Below, one piece after another: positions 22,018 through 34,967 of a stretch of DNA of 64,000 nt. Position 1 is the stretch's first letter. The number at the start of each line of letters is the position of its first letter. The notes below the pieces were generated by a model. That model was given only the letters and a program-made list of their open reading frames with translations. It ran no database searches and was not told where the DNA came from. Source of the DNA: Dryas octopetala. Taxonomy: Eukaryota > Streptophyta > Magnoliopsida > Rosales > Rosaceae. The stretch spans positions 24,689,322 through 24,753,321 of the forward strand of contig OY992835.1 of NCBI GenBank assembly GCA_963921425.1, in the 5' to 3' direction. A program made the position numbers and the translations under genes.

Positions 22018-25000
22018 CTACTTTGGAGCTAGTCTAATTGGGCATATAGAGAATGCAACACAACGAGCTGCTTTTGCCAGCACGAAGCGCTCATTTTCTG
22101 TCAATGGCCTCTCAATCACCTTCACAACATTTGCATCCTAAAACAATAAATTAAATAACCATTAGAATGGAGACACGGCCCCAGAAGTGATGGGCATCAG
22201 AGAAAGTATTTACTAGAATAAATGAATGGTTATTTGGGAAACAAAGCATCTATATATAGTCCACTATCTGCTTATTGAATGAGAACACAGGCGCAAGGAT
22301 TTCATGTACATATTCAAATTTATATAAAAACAAAAACATTTTATGTGAAAAGAAATACATAATGCACTAACCTTTTTCTGTTGTTGAACAGAAGGTCTCA
22401 CACCGGCAGTATCGCCAATCACGATTATATTGTTGAGATTCCCACGTTCATCCCTTTCAGCTGGGGAGGAGGTTGAATGCCGCCATTGCCCATTAACAAT
22501 GAACTTGTAGTAATAATACTTGAAGGCCAAGCAATATTTTCAAGATAAGCTTTCTCCAAGAAAAATTGGAAAAAATGAAAGAAGTAAAAGAATTATCACA
22601 TATAAAACTCGAAATCTACACATCTACGTATTAATGTATTTATGTGGTTTAGATAACAATTGTAATCAAGGAAACTGAAATCACAGTGCATGAGCTTTGA
22701 AAAATTTTCAAGCACTGAAGTTAACCAGGAGTCATTAAATCTCATATTTTTATCCTTATCACAATCAAAAGATAAGTAATCCAATGCTTTTTACTTACTT
22801 TCCTCGTGAAAGTCAACTTCTGCTTCAAATCGTTATCCACCTTTGTGATTTGCCTGAATTGGTTCTTTCCAATTTGCAGTGAAATCTCCAACCAAGTTTA
22901 CATCCTCACCCTGTAATAGGGACGATGGATACAGGAAAGACCAGAAAAAACAAGGAAGTTCAATTACTATTCAATTATAGCAGGTATAATGCTTTAAAGA
23001 CTACATGCTTAAAACTCTTCACAGAATTTGTCCTAGGTCAATATGGCATTGAGAAAGAAAATTAATGACATTGTCCCTTCAGATCTATACATTGACCACA
23101 ATCACTGCTAAAAGCACACTAGAGTTGAAACTGAAATTGTCAATTACCTCTTGCCCATTCCATACAAATGTCACAGCATGTGTTGCAGGTCCGTCATGTT
23201 TGCCATTTTCCACAATGGCTATAAGATCCCATGTTGCCCAAGCAATTGCTGGTCTGCATTAAGATTTCAAGCATATTCTTCACCAGTTAACATATTGCAA
23301 AAATACCCCTAATCACAAGAAAGGATTTTTTTTTAGGGATATAAGTCATAGTCACAAGCAAAGGAATTATGACATTTCTTTCAACAAACACATAAATTAT
23401 GGCCACGATTCTACGGCATCAAGTACTCTTGTTTTAAGTCGACAATATAATAATTACAAACAGGATGGTCAATGAGAAGAACCTGTCAGGCCTACATAAA
23501 TGCAACCCAGTGACAAAATTGTAAGTTGCATGAAGGGAAGTATCAGTCATCCAACGCAAGTACGCAATCACGCAAGCACGCTATCACGCAAGCAGGAGAT
23601 CGATCAAAACCAGTAGTACAAGTAACAAAACACGATGATTCTTTTTCAGTAAGCGTAATAATAATCCCACACAAAATGATAGTTTCTTCCTCAAATCAAA
23701 AGAATCTCCCTCCCTGCAAAAAGAAGGTGCAGACATTTTAGAAAGTGAGCTGTAAGCTATTAAAGCATTGCATTCTGACCCATTCAGGACTTCCCTTTCC
23801 ATTTCTAAAGTTAGCATTACATTGTGAGGCAATAACAACCTGACTCAATTTTTATTCACCCTTCGGTAGAAAGTATATGAAATCAGTAATGCATTTCAGC
23901 TAAATGTCCAGAAAAATAAGCCAGATGTTAAAATTTTAGCAATACATGAAAAGAGCTTATGTTCTTCCCAATTGGTACTTGATAAAATGATTACAGAAAC
24001 TGACAAATGCAAACACATGCACCCATGCTCGCACTTCCTCCACGAATAGAACTGACCTCAAAAGCAAGATCTGGCGAATTCTTTCATCAATAAATAGAAT
24101 ACTGCATAGAGCCTTTTATCTATTTACCTTATTGGATAGTTGATCATCAGAATATTAAATTTTTGGCATGATTCATTTATTGAATTGGAATTGATGCCCC
24201 AATTTTCTGTCTTAGTTCCACTTTGGAAATTCAGTACAGCAGTAACTCCCTGTACGAAGAATTCATAGCAGTTAAAGAAAGACGTGGATAAAAACAACAC
24301 CCTGTGCGATGAACAATCAATAGATGAGATAATTATTTGTGAAGGCTGTTTAATTACATGCAATGGACCAAATAAATAAATTGCAAAGAACTAGAACATG
24401 TTCCTTTGCCACCATGAAAATCTGCAAACCATTTCAATATAAGCCGGCACAATGCATATATGTGTATACTACATATTTCCAATGACACACATCACAGAAA
24501 TGCCGTTTTGCATAAAAATACAAGGTGAAGCAGCACTCACCGCAACATTTGACAAAGTCTCCACGTCCTTTTCTGTTTGTATACATGATCCAACATATAT
24601 TTGCTCTGTAATCTAACAAATGAACAACATAATAAATGAGTAATTTAATGAAAATTGCTACTCATATAAACTAGATGTTATCGAAAGAATAAAGTATTAT
24701 CCATTCTTTAGTTTCAATACAAGAATATAGAACAAAGAATTTGATGAAAATCACACCTTACTGTAGCGCATGCCAAGAGAGCGATTATAGTATAGCTCGC
24801 CTTTAGAGCTTTCCAGTGCCCCAATAAATTCCTCTAGTGGGAAATTTCCATGAGCCCATTCTCCATTCTCCATCTCCAGGCTCCTCTTCAGCAAAGATAC
24901 AAACAACTTGCCTCATGGGTTGGGCAAGAGTATTCCTCTGCATTTGCGATTGAATACGACCATTTTCGTCATTCAAAAACTTCAATCCTTGTGATTTTAG

Positions 25001-26164
25001 GAACTTCGAGGTGAATGTAACAAAACCAGAGTTCCCACTGCTTTCGGTAGATGGTTGCAAATTTGACGCCAATACAGTCTTGTTCCAAGTGGCAACAGGA
25101 ACTCGATCTCTATTGAATAGATTATCGAGGTCATTCAAAACAATCAGTTGTTGAACTGGAAAAGGAGAGAATGGTCTTTCGAGAACCAGGCTAAAAGATC
25201 CTGTTTTCTCCTTCAGCATCTTCCTGAAGAAACCAAAGACAGAAAAATAAAAACAAAAAAATGATGAACAGACAATCATTCGCAGTTGAATCATATACAA
25301 AATTCAAAAACTTCAAAGGCTAATTTAGACACTTAATCACATGCACAGTAAAGAAGTATATTATGCTCCAAAACCAGCATTCAGTACACTCAACCTACAA
25401 TATTTCCTGTGTAAACTCTGCCCTTCAGATTCATCCATAAAATCCATTGTCATCCAATTGGCCAAGAAGTGTTCCAAAAATAGAAAAATTCAAAACATAA
25501 ATATGAATTAAACCCATATAAGATATCGTTCAATTTTAGCATTACTTCTCACATTTTTAGTCTTGACATTAATAATCAGTTAATCAAAGACTGATCAATG
25601 TGAAATTAAAAGGTTAATGGCATACTGTGTATCACCAAAGTCGTTGGTCACAACAAGCCTGCCTCCAGACGAATCACCAGCCTTCTTCAATGTGTCACCC
25701 ACCATTACTATCCTCGACTTCTCCGCATTACCCTACCAGATATGATTAAAAAAAAAAGAAAAACACATTATTCACTGAAACAATGAAACAGAATCAAAAG
25801 CTCTGAACTTTAATTGAAAGAAGAGAGAGAGAGAGAAAAAGACGAAAATACCCCTCTCCTGAGGGCGTGGACGAAGATTTTGCCGTCGACAGAGAGTGCG
25901 AAGCGAATTCCGAGCGGTTTCTCGAGAGTGACCATGCATGTACTCGTTCAAGTTCATCTTGAACGAAGACGAACCACCGCTCGACATCGCGAAAACCCTA
26001 ACCGTTCCGCCATTGGAGCGGAGCTTCTCTGTACGACTGGTTGTGGAACGGCCATTGACGAAGCACGCGTCGTATCGGCCCCAAAATGAGGAAGAGCGGC
26101 CGTCGAGCAACGGCGGCGACGATCGATCGAGAGCTCTGCAACTCGGCAGTTGCAGAGTGAACAT
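22018..26164 (-). pseudogene. LSF1: LSF1 copy B (frameshifted in phosphatase and linker exons)
   Basis: Paralogue of copy A with the same exon order, starting at ATG 26162-26164 and ending CPIRLAPK at 22018. It shares the 4-bp insertion after NEYM (near 25932). It is intact where copy A lost a base (reads NDLDNLFNRDRVPVATW), but has its own lesions. A 7-bp tandem duplication near 24865 turns GDGEWAYGNFP into GDGEWRMGSWK. A 1-bp loss near 23630 breaks the frame just before the phosphatase loop. A short duplicated CGCAAGCACG-type insertion lies near 23570. The acceptor before the YYYK exon lost its phase-keeping G near 22520. It is unlikely to make full-length protein. Confidence 0.87.
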
Positions 26165-26348
26165 CTTGTTGAGAAATCAAATTGCTAACGTTTTTTCGAA
26201 GCGCTTACCGTTATTGTTCTGTTAGAGTGTTTGTTACTGAGGAGTTGGAGCTCTCTCACTCTCTCAGCTATCCATAACTCTTCGCTGTGTGATTTCTATA
26301 TGCTGGGCCCCAGCATCTGGTTCTGGTTCTCAGTTCTCAGATATGGGT

Positions 26349-26354
26349 CACGTG
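26349..26354. promoter_or_regulatory. G-box CACGTG upstream of LSF1 copy B
   Basis: The same site as in copy A, about 185 bp upstream of the copy B start codon, retained despite indels nearby (an extra CTCAGATAT-like insertion). Confidence 0.4.
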
Positions 26355-26976
26355 CCTATGATCACCACTCACGAGCATTCCATCACTTTCTTTCGTTTCC
26401 CTATTAACATTGCCACGTCGGATGAGTATGAAAAGCTTTTAACCAATCACTGCCCGCCACGGAAGACGAGTTTCACTCTCAAAGGGTAATATTGTAATTT
26501 AGGATTGATGATGAACGAGTGTAGAGTAGTAAATGTAAATCACAAGAAGTTTCGAGAAGCCTGTGGACATGTATGCATTCCCGCGAGATATTTTTTATTT
26601 TGGGGTTTAACCGGCGAGATATTTTTTAGTGAATTCAGAAATCTCCTACTCCAGCGCCTCTACTAATCATATGATTTTTTTTCATGTCGAAGATCAATGA
26701 GATTTATGTATTATAATCGTGGGTACTTATAACTTTATTGGTTAAGAACACTTATTTTTACACATTCTTAGTTTGACTTCTTTTACGTTAATATAATTTG
26801 ATCAAAGTTTAATATAATTGACATACAAAATAAGAACTTTTATATTATAAGAAGACGTGAAATCACGAATATGACAAAAAATAGGGTCCCACATCTCAAT
26901 ATTTCAATATTTTAACCGACTCTAGTCTCTCACTTTTCTTGTTTGTGATACCACATTACTATCTCTATTAGAAGGA

Positions 26977-28122
26977 AGTTCTTATTGACAAATGATGTGT
27001 GCTTGGGTTACAAGAAATGAATGAATATTATAAGACACAAACAAGGAGACTACAAAATTAATGACACGACTTTAATTAGTTATCTTTTGAATATTTCATT
27101 CAAGAATCAAGAGCAAGCAAAGACTAAACTAAATGTAAGAATGGTTCAACCATAGATGGAAGAAAAGCGATGGTGCAGCACAATTTCCAAGGCTCTTCCG
27201 AAGCATATGCATGATCCAATCCTGACCTCTCGGATCACAAAATAATAATCTTAATTAATTTCATGTGTTTCTACGCAAGCTCCACAAATAAAGTTATCTT
27301 GATACTCACAAAGTTCCATATAAGCTGTCAATAAACATAGTTTTAAAGGAGTTTTACAAACAACATTTAGCACATAATTTAGCTCATAGAGCACTAATCC
27401 AACATTCTAATTCCTATGAGATTCGAGAGTACTTCTATTTTATTCAAATAAAACCACTTTTTCATATGACCAATGTGAAATCTTCAGCAGCTGCATCTGC
27501 AACCAATAGTACTGTCATCAACACCACTTTTTTCTTCAACACCTGCAAACAAGAGTAGCAATGACATCAGCACCGCAAACAGAATAATGTTAATGAGCAG
27601 CTAGCCTTCTAGACCTATTGAACTCACTGATTCACAATGTTAGGTACATTGGGCAATTTCAATATTTTATTAACGATCTCAAAATATTTTTTTTTCCTCC
27701 CATCACATTTTACCTATAATTAAATTACAAAACTACCCTTGAAAATCGAGGGGAAAAAACACACACAAGATTTTACAAAGGATCTCATAACATTAAAGTT
27801 TGGTCACTGCACAAAAAGAGTCATATACCTACGACCTGATTTAACAAATGATTTACATGGGCCTCGTATATCAAAATCCCAAAGTTGCAAAAACTAAATT
27901 TCACCAAAAAAAAAAAAACAGGACCTTTTTCCATGGCTGCATCAGTGTGTTTTGTGAAAACTTAAATATTAATAAAACCCTGAGCAATTATTTAAGTAAA
28001 ACAAACCGTCCAACACAAGTAATGTGCCCAAAAGATCAGCATAGACACATTCAGTGGTCTTTCTAGTACGCAAAATCAGATACTAAAAAGATTAAGCGAC
28101 GAAAAGTGCAAGAAAAGAGTTA
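26977..28122. other. Intergenic, single-copy; possible 3' exon near 27480-27545
   Basis: Between block B and the cystatin-related gene. A short minus-strand piece with a TTGCAG acceptor reads GVEEKSGVDDSTIGCRCSC and a stop (27480-27545); it could be an alternative last exon of the gene at 28123-30303. Otherwise AT-rich DNA with no recognised gene. Confidence 0.3.
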
Positions 28123-30303
28123 TCAATCATCTTCACAGTTGTCGTCGTCATCATCATCCAAACCAGCATTAATAGTGCCAAAAGCACTACCGCCCTCTTC
28201 ACCCTTGACATTTCAAGCACAGCACACAACTGACATCCATTTGAAATATAAAACATCTTATATCTTTGTTATACTTGTTTCCAAAACTTAAATTTGGAAT
28301 AAGTGAGAATAAATCACAAAAAATCAAATGAGGTAACATATTATTTTGATGGTAACATTTGAACCTACGACCTTCTCCAACCTCACCTAAGCAGATCGAT
28401 CCAGGCATGAATATTTAAGCACGTAATGAAACACAAACTCTTGGACGAAATAGAAACAATGATTGTTAGTAAACAGTAAAGGAATGTTTTTAAACAAATA
28501 ATGTTTGTCAGTATTCAAACCATTAAAATGACCCAAGAACCCACATTTATCACTCAGTGTGTAAGGTTTTCGATGATCTAGACACGAAGACAGGAAATTT
28601 TAGAGAGAAAAAGGTGTACAGAGGAAGAGTTTTTGGTAAACAACAAGCATGCAATGAGCACATGACTATGACCCTCTTGTGGCAACTATCCCTTAAAAAT
28701 ATGGAAAAAGTAAAAGCAGTTTCATCTTGTTAAAAGTTCTTTGCATCTCATTACATATACAACTTATATTCTCAACTTAACAATACAGGATAATTCTCAA
28801 CTTAGACCTGCTTTATTTTTTTGGTCCTGCAACTCGGTTATGCTTTAAAATCATTCGTTAGGGTCTTTTATCCAAATCCATTATTGATCTTTTGAAAGTG
28901 GCATATTATGTATCAAACTGCTAACATTATTCACATATTAAAGGCATATAAATACAAAGCACAGAATACAATTTGAATTCATAGCATTGGCATTTCGTCA
29001 AAAGCTTCCTTAAATTTCTAATAATGTGGTGGCATTTTCATTAAGATTCAAAACATTCTGATTATGTTGCAACTATAAGAATCAAAACAGAATAGTTGAG
29101 AATGACACAAGTGCCTGGTTTTATATGTTGCAATTATGTTTCATTAATTTGGTAGCGTAAACTCTCTTTCATGCTCACACACGTGTTCATCTCCTGATTA
29201 TTGTTTGTTGGGTTGTTGTTGATGATGATAACAAGAAGAAAAATGTTTAAACATGCTACTTGAACTATGATTTTGCCAAACGAAAACTGTGAAATTTTTC
29301 TATGCATTCAAAAACCAAAACCAAGTAATCTTTCTTCATATACTACCAAGACATAACTTCAATGTCCCTCAAAAATTTTGTTTTTGGGGTGAATTATAGT
29401 TACATGTCAGTGCACAAAGCATTATAAAACTTTTGACAAACTGAATAGAAAGAAATTGAAATGAGCTATAGAATAATTAATTTACCTTGCTTGGTGGGTG
29501 GGGGTTTCAGCCTACACAACTCCACCTCGATACCGGTTACTCCATACCAGACCTGAGCTTGAAAGGTTTTAGTTTGATTTTCAGCTATATCCTTTGCCTC
29601 AAAGGTAATATAATAGTTGACACCACAACCACCCCCCCCTGTGTTTAGCTTCAGAAGCTTCACAAACTGAAAATTCGCATCCTACACAAATTAATTGTTC
29701 AATAAAATGTTAAGCATCACACAAATTAATTCTAAAGAGGAGAAAAAACCAGCGAAGGCACACGAATTTCCTTAGAAAAAAACAATAAAAAACATCAACC
29801 TGTTTCTCGTTGAAATGCTTTATCGCTAACTCTGTAAGAGGAATGAGTTTTTTGATAACAGAAGAGTCAATGAGTGGATATGGTCGAATTGAACCAAACA
29901 TATATTTAGCCATCTTATCAAAGTAATCAACATCAAAACCCTGTTCGTCCAAAAAGACATCCATAAAGATTGTAAGTTGACAAAACCCTAACATATACAT
30001 AAACATATACAGACAAAGGGGTTTGAAAATAAAAACACAGAATAATCGATCATTATAAAGTGAATAGGAAGCACTCACATCGCTATCCTTAACCTGTTTC
30101 GCATACTCGTCATATTCTTCATCAGGTACAGAACTAGAATCGCTGTCGGCATCTTCTTTTTCTTCACAAACATCTTTTTTGTTTTTGGGCCACTCTTCCC
30201 AAACATTTTTATCACCGTCGCCGGACTCCGTTCTAGGCTTTTTTTCTGGAGGCGCGAAATCCTCCGATCCGAAGCTGAGTGAGGACGCGGAAAGGGTCGC
30301 CAT
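28123..30303 (-). CDS. Cystatin-related plant protein, four exons, acidic C-terminus
   Basis: Predicted exons (minus): 30079-30303, 29800-29940, 29486-29681 and 28123-28196. Junctions are GT/AG and the frame is open for 211 residues from MATLSASSLSF to TGA. Residues 1-75 are acidic and low-complexity with a PEKKPR basic patch. Residues 76-122 (GFDVDYFDKMAKYMFG...) and 123-188 (YYITFEAKD, TFQAQVWYGVTG, VELCRLKPPP) resemble the plant cystatin-related domain; a clean inhibitory QxVxG is not present. The C-terminus is very acidic (DDDDDDNCEDD). The last acceptor (AG before AGGGCGG) was chosen to keep frame, so the C-terminal exon is less certain. It is the only apparently intact gene in the single-copy part. 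Protease inhibition is not implied. Confidence 0.65.
28340..28412 (-). repeat. Possible tRNA-derived SINE remnant in intron
   Basis: On the minus strand, TGCTTAGGTGAGG is followed about 30 bp later by GTAGGTTCAAATGTTACC. These look like degenerate pol III A and B boxes, as in plant SINE heads. No clear tail or target duplication was identified. Confidence 0.25.
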
Positions 30304-30620
30304 TCACACAGAGACGCAGAACCAAAGAAAAGTAGAAAACAAACGCTTTTTGATTCTTCAATCAAGGAGAGGCAAATCTATTATATGTGAGGGATGAGGC
30401 GGTTTATTCTGGGACATTGATTGGGCCATGGACTGATCTGTGCCATTTGAAGCGTTCTTGACCATTTATTTTTATTTGGGCAACGGATTGGGCTTTTACT
30501 CATGGGTAGCCATTTTGCTATTGTGGGCCGTCAAGAGAGAAAAAAAAAAAAAAAACGTGTGGGCTAACTGCATTAAGATAATGCTTTTATAATTTTCAAT
30601 ACATTGACTGTGTTTTTTTT
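30304..30620. promoter_or_regulatory. 5' region of the cystatin-related gene
   Basis: Upstream of the ATG at 30303 (minus strand). A purine-rich 5' leader and a TATATG-like stretch near 30381 could serve as promoter, but no firm element can be named. A poly-A tract is at 30539-30555. Confidence 0.25.
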
Positions 30621-32251
30621 TTTTTTCCTAATATCAAATGGTAAATTTTCTATTTGCTAATACAAATGTTCCATTGCTTGGACTTTTAGAAGTATAGTTT
30701 TTGTAATCAGAAAAAATTTATATTCTTTTTGTTAGCACTTTTGTTTTAATATACTTTTCGAATGAATAGTTGTGATTGATTGCCACGTTAGTGGGGGTTA
30801 AAATGGCGGACATAAAATGGGGTCTCTAGCATTACTCTTAGGCTGGATTTGTTACACAGGGCTAAGTGGGATTGTGTTAAATAACTCATTATCTTGTGTT
30901 TGGGGACATACCGAATTGCATTTAAGTGGGACTATGCAACACCGATTTTCTTAAAACTCCTCACTACGCCTTCTTACATAGCACGGTTGAAAAGGAGCTC
31001 GCTACATAACACGCCTTCTTAAGTCTTCTACATAGCACGTTGCAGCACAACTTCTCTCTCTCTCTCTCTCCTCTTTATTGTACAAGGTGGCTTAGGATTG
31101 ATCTACCAGATTTTTCTTAACTTTTATGGAATTTATTTACTGGATTGATGGCGTGGGATTGAGCCACTGGTTTTCAAGACCTTTTTTTTTTTTTTTCTAA
31201 TATCAAATGGTAAATTTTCTATTTGCTAATACAAATGTTCCATTGCTTGGATCTTTAGAAATATAGAAAATTATGATTAAATATCAAATTTTAATAATTT
31301 TTTAGTATAACATGAAGACTATATAATATTTCAATTGAACTACCAAATTTAAATGTAGTTTTGTAGATTATGTCACAAATATGTTGGCCCCTTTGATTTG
31401 AGCTTTTTTCATTTGACATTTTTGTCCTTTGACCCACATATGATGGGTGTTAGTTAAAATTTATAAGGTTTTGACAAAATTGCCCTTGAGGCTTTTATAT
31501 TATCTTAAAAATTTGCTAATGTAGTCTCAACTTCATATTTAGTTATGACTGTACGACACTCATAACTTCAAATTTAGTTGTGACTGAACGACAGTCACAT
31601 CTGTGAGACAGTCACAGTTAAGTTGTAACTTAATTGAATTTTTTTTAGAGAAATTATACTATAATATAGTATAAATAGAGGTCAAAATAATATTTTTACT
31701 CAAAATAATACATAGTATAGTGGTATGAGTTATCTATTTCAATTTACCATGACAGTCACAGTTAAGTTGTGACTGAATTGATTTTTTTTTTTTTAATACA
31801 ATATAGTGTAAATTAATGTAATATTTGTGATGTAATATTATTTTTATTTTTTTTATTATAGTGGCATGTGATGTAATATTTGTAAATTTTAATACCTTTT
31901 ACTTTATTATTTTGTTTGACATTTCAACTAGTACCTAATTTAAAATGCTATTTAATTTTGATACATAAAATAAAAAATTATTGAAATTTAGTAGTTAAAA
32001 TCAATAAACCTTTAGAAATATAGTTTTTGTAATCATAAAAAATTTAGATTCTTTTGTTTTTTGGGCATTTAACAAGGGAATAATGCTTCAAACCTCCAAT
32101 TTAACTCCCATGTCATGTTAAGTGGCAGTTTATTAGCAACTTAGCACTTTTGTTTTAATATACTTTTTTGAATGAATAGTCGTGATTGATTGCCACGTCA
32201 GTGGGGGTTAAAATGGCCAACATAAAATGGGGGTCTCTAGCATTACTCTTA
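30621..32251. repeat. AT-rich region with two pairs of direct repeats; no gene
   Basis: Pair 1: 30625-30697 and 31196-31266 (TCAAATGGTAAATTTTCTAT and following). Pair 2: about 30688-30845 and 32012-32251 (TGATTGATTGCCACGT...GGGGGTTAAAATGG...TCTCTAGCATTACTCTTA). The DNA between has several CAGTCACA/GTTGTGACTG-type words (31540-31770). The second member of pair 2 ends exactly at the MULE insertion site; the first member is the unfilled paralogous site. The origin is probably an older repeat that was itself interrupted. Confidence 0.7.
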
Positions 32252-33380
32252 GAGAGCAAATGCTCACCACCCAATTAAGTTTTTACCACGTGTCATTTGT
32301 AGTAGTTATAACAAACTATGGTTTTTTTTTTTTTGGCCACTAACAAACTATGGTTAATTATTCTAATTAATGTATTAAAATATTTTATTGTAAAAAAGAT
32401 AAAAATAATTTAAAACCAACACATAAAAAAAAAAAATGAAAGAACCCATTAGCCCAGTAGCCCCAATCATAGGAACCACCTCATCCCCCTCCCATCTTTC
32501 CGGCATCCCCTCCTCCAACGCCGGCAACATCTCAACCCAACTCCGACCAGCCACCACTCACCCCTCCTCTCTGTTTCTCTCCTTATATTCCTCTCTTTCT
32601 CTCTCTCTGTGTTGTTTCTTTTTCTGCTCCTCTGTCTTTTCTCTATTTTTCTCTTTTAGGATCACTAGTCTCTGAAGAACTGATGTAGTTGAATCAAAGC
32701 AATGAATGAGATTGAGTTATGGGTTTGACCCATTATCAGATTCTTTGTTGGAGAGGCTTAGATCCAAGACAAGATCTACATGGTTTGGAGGTTGTGGGTC
32801 ATGTTGATCTTCTGCAGCTGGTTGTTGTTTTTGTGGGTTTTGGGCTTCCATTGAGATTGGGATAATGCTTGAATTTTCAGAGGTATCCTTCCCAACGTCA
32901 CTCGACGACGACGATGCTAGGACCTTGTAGATCGGCGTCATCCGATCATAATGTGATCGGCAGTGACGCAGAGGTGGGTGCTCGACGATCGGATTTTGGG
33001 GGATTAAGCCCAAACCAAACCCCATCATCACCTTCATAGTGCAGATTGCAGAGAAACGTCTCATGGAGTTCTCACCCAAAAATCTCCCATGTGACCGGCC
33101 GGAGTAAAAAGAGGAGTTGCCGGCGTTGGAGGAGGGGATGCCGAAAAGATGGGAGGGGGAGGAGGTGGGTTCCTGCGATTGTGGCGGCTGGGCTAGCTGA
33201 TGGGTTCTTTCATTTTTTTTTATGTTTTGGTTTTAAATTATTTTTATCTTTTAAGTTTTAACAATAAAAATATTTTAATACATTAATTAGAATAATTAAC
33301 TATGATTTATTATAGTTACTTCAGATGACACGTGGCAGAAACTTAATAGGGTGGTGATGGAGTTGAACAAATTTGCTCTC
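32252..33380. mobile_element. Pack-MULE-like element with long TIRs and captured gene fragment
   Basis: Terminal inverted repeats of about 300 bp (32252-32550 and 33075-33380) start GAGAGCAAAT. They share CCACGTGTCAT, TTAATTATTCTAATTAATGT and a coding-like GAAAGAACCCAT...GGCATCCCCTCC block. Flanks carry an exact 9-bp target duplication, TTACTCTTA (32243-32251 and 33381-33389), the Mutator signature. No transposase. Between the TIRs lies a minus-strand zinc-finger gene fragment. Confidence 0.9.
32640..33079 (-). pseudogene. Captured fragment of an EAR-motif C2H2 zinc-finger-like gene
   Basis: Minus-strand frame (stop at 32717) includes MEAQNPQKQQ and VDLVLDLSLSNKESDNGSNP, then TAA where a Glu codon is expected, followed in frame by LNLI.CFD. 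The LDLSLS stretch is an EAR-type repression motif such as precedes the single zinc finger of small plant C2H2 repressors. The zinc finger itself is absent. The sequence lies wholly between the TIRs of the MULE. The gene assignment is from memory and tentative. Confidence 0.5.
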
Positions 33381-33391
33381 TTACTCTTAAG

Positions 33392-34967
33392 TAGGGCTGG
33401 GTCGGTTTGCCCGAAAAACCGAGACCGTATCCGAAACCGCTCCAACCGATGCCGAGAATAACCGTACCGGAGAGAAACCGTACCGAGATATCGGTTTGCA
33501 ACCGAACCGGTATGTTCGGTTCCGGTTCCGGTTCTCAGATCCTAGAACCGTCGGTTTACCGAACCGAACCGAGTATATATAACATTTAATTTAAATATTA
33601 CATTTTTATACATTTCTATATCTTAAAATACATTTCTATATACATTTTTATAATTTATATAAAAAATATATAAATTTATAAATCCTAAACCCTAAACCCT
33701 TTCTATACCCTAAACCCTATAATTAATAATTTATATGTTTTTTAATTTATAGAATACATTTCTTTATAAAAACTAATTAAAAATACCCTAAACTAATATT
33801 ATAACATATCCTAAACAATTTATACCATATAACTATCAACTAAATATTAAACCCTATATCATATTCTTATATCTCATACCCTAAACCCTATTGTGTATTT
33901 TATCAAATCTTATACCTTATAAGGCTTATTATATCCTATACTGATATATTATATACCATAAGACTATAATTGATAATAATTTAATAATTTAATAATTTAT
34001 AGTTGGTATATAACTAATAACTATTGTCTATATAAATATTTAGTATGATAATAGTCTATATAAATGTTTAAAGTATAGAAATGTATTATATAAAATATAT
34101 TTTATATAAATTACAAAATATATTTAATACAAGTAAAAACTCCAAACCCCAAAATATCCTAATGTCTAAATTACTAAAATACTAATTTTTTTTATTTTCT
34201 CTTTCTTTCCCATTCTTTTTTATACTTCTCTAAACCAAAAAGGTTTGTTCCTATAAAAATTACTGACACATACAGCTACAAGCCTACAACTAGAAAAATT
34301 GACATTTACTCACTTCTAAAAGAAACAGACCTATATAAGTATATAACCCCATCTAAACCCCTTTTTCTCTGTGCGTGCGCACTGCCCAATGCCCCACTAT
34401 CCTCCCTATTCTTATCTTCCTCTTTATTTTCTCTGTAACCATTTCCTCTCTCATTCTCTCTCACTTTCTCTCCATGCGCGACCCTGCCCGGCCAAGATTC
34501 ACCGTCGCCGGCCACCTCCCAGCAATCCAAGGCCATTGGTCGACTCCCCAAGCCGGCGCCAACACAACCCAGCCGCCACCTAGCTCGGCCGGCCTCCCCA
34601 CGCGACAGAATCACCACTCCAAGCCGTGCCTTCCTCGCCGGATTTCTTCAAATTCCGGCGGTATTTTCCGTCGACCCAAGTATCAAAGTTTATCCTCTCT
34701 TCATTCTCCATCTAATTATATAAATGGATTGGGTTGTTGCTTAAAACTGAAAACCCTCTGTCTCGCTGCCCTCTCGCCACCCATTCGTCGCACCGTGTTG
34801 GTCAAGGCCCATACCGAGCCGAGCCGACCGAAAATGCCGGTCAACCGAGTGCCGGTTTACCGGCATTTCGGTTCCGGTCTCGGTAACCAAAAGGGCCATC
34901 TGAGAGGGGTTCGGTCGGTTGCCGGTTTGGGGTTTTCGGTTCGGTAACCGGACCGAACCCACCCCTA
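33392..34967. mobile_element. hAT-type non-autonomous element, 1576 bp
   Basis: Begins TAGGGCTGGG and ends CCCACCCCTA, flanked by an exact 8-bp duplication, CTCTTAAG (33384-33391 and 34968-34975). Subterminal regions are packed with ACCGAACCGG/CCGGTTTCGG-type words. The AT-rich core holds telomere-like CCCTAAA words (33680-33720). A GC-rich part at 34370-34850 contains an open frame of 190 codons with no known domain. No transposase. Confidence 0.88.

Larger units (their letters stand above)
20696..26976. repeat. Segmental duplication block B (LSF1 copy B with flanks)
   Basis: Direct copy of block A, separated from it by about 2.5 kb of FTB/copia fragments and a hAT MITE. It holds its own indels relative to A: no second 117-bp GA unit, and an extra segment near 26597-26632. 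In the second unit it begins at 62650 and runs off the window. Confidence 0.92.

Noticed and set aside
33680..33720. Interstitial telomere
   Set aside because: Only a few degenerate CCCTAAA words within an AT-rich transposon core; not a telomeric array.
34375..34947. 190-codon open frame inside the hAT element
   Set aside because: It is low-complexity, Ser/Pro/Arg-rich, lacks any known domain and lies in a GC-rich patch ending in the TIR. Not called as a gene.
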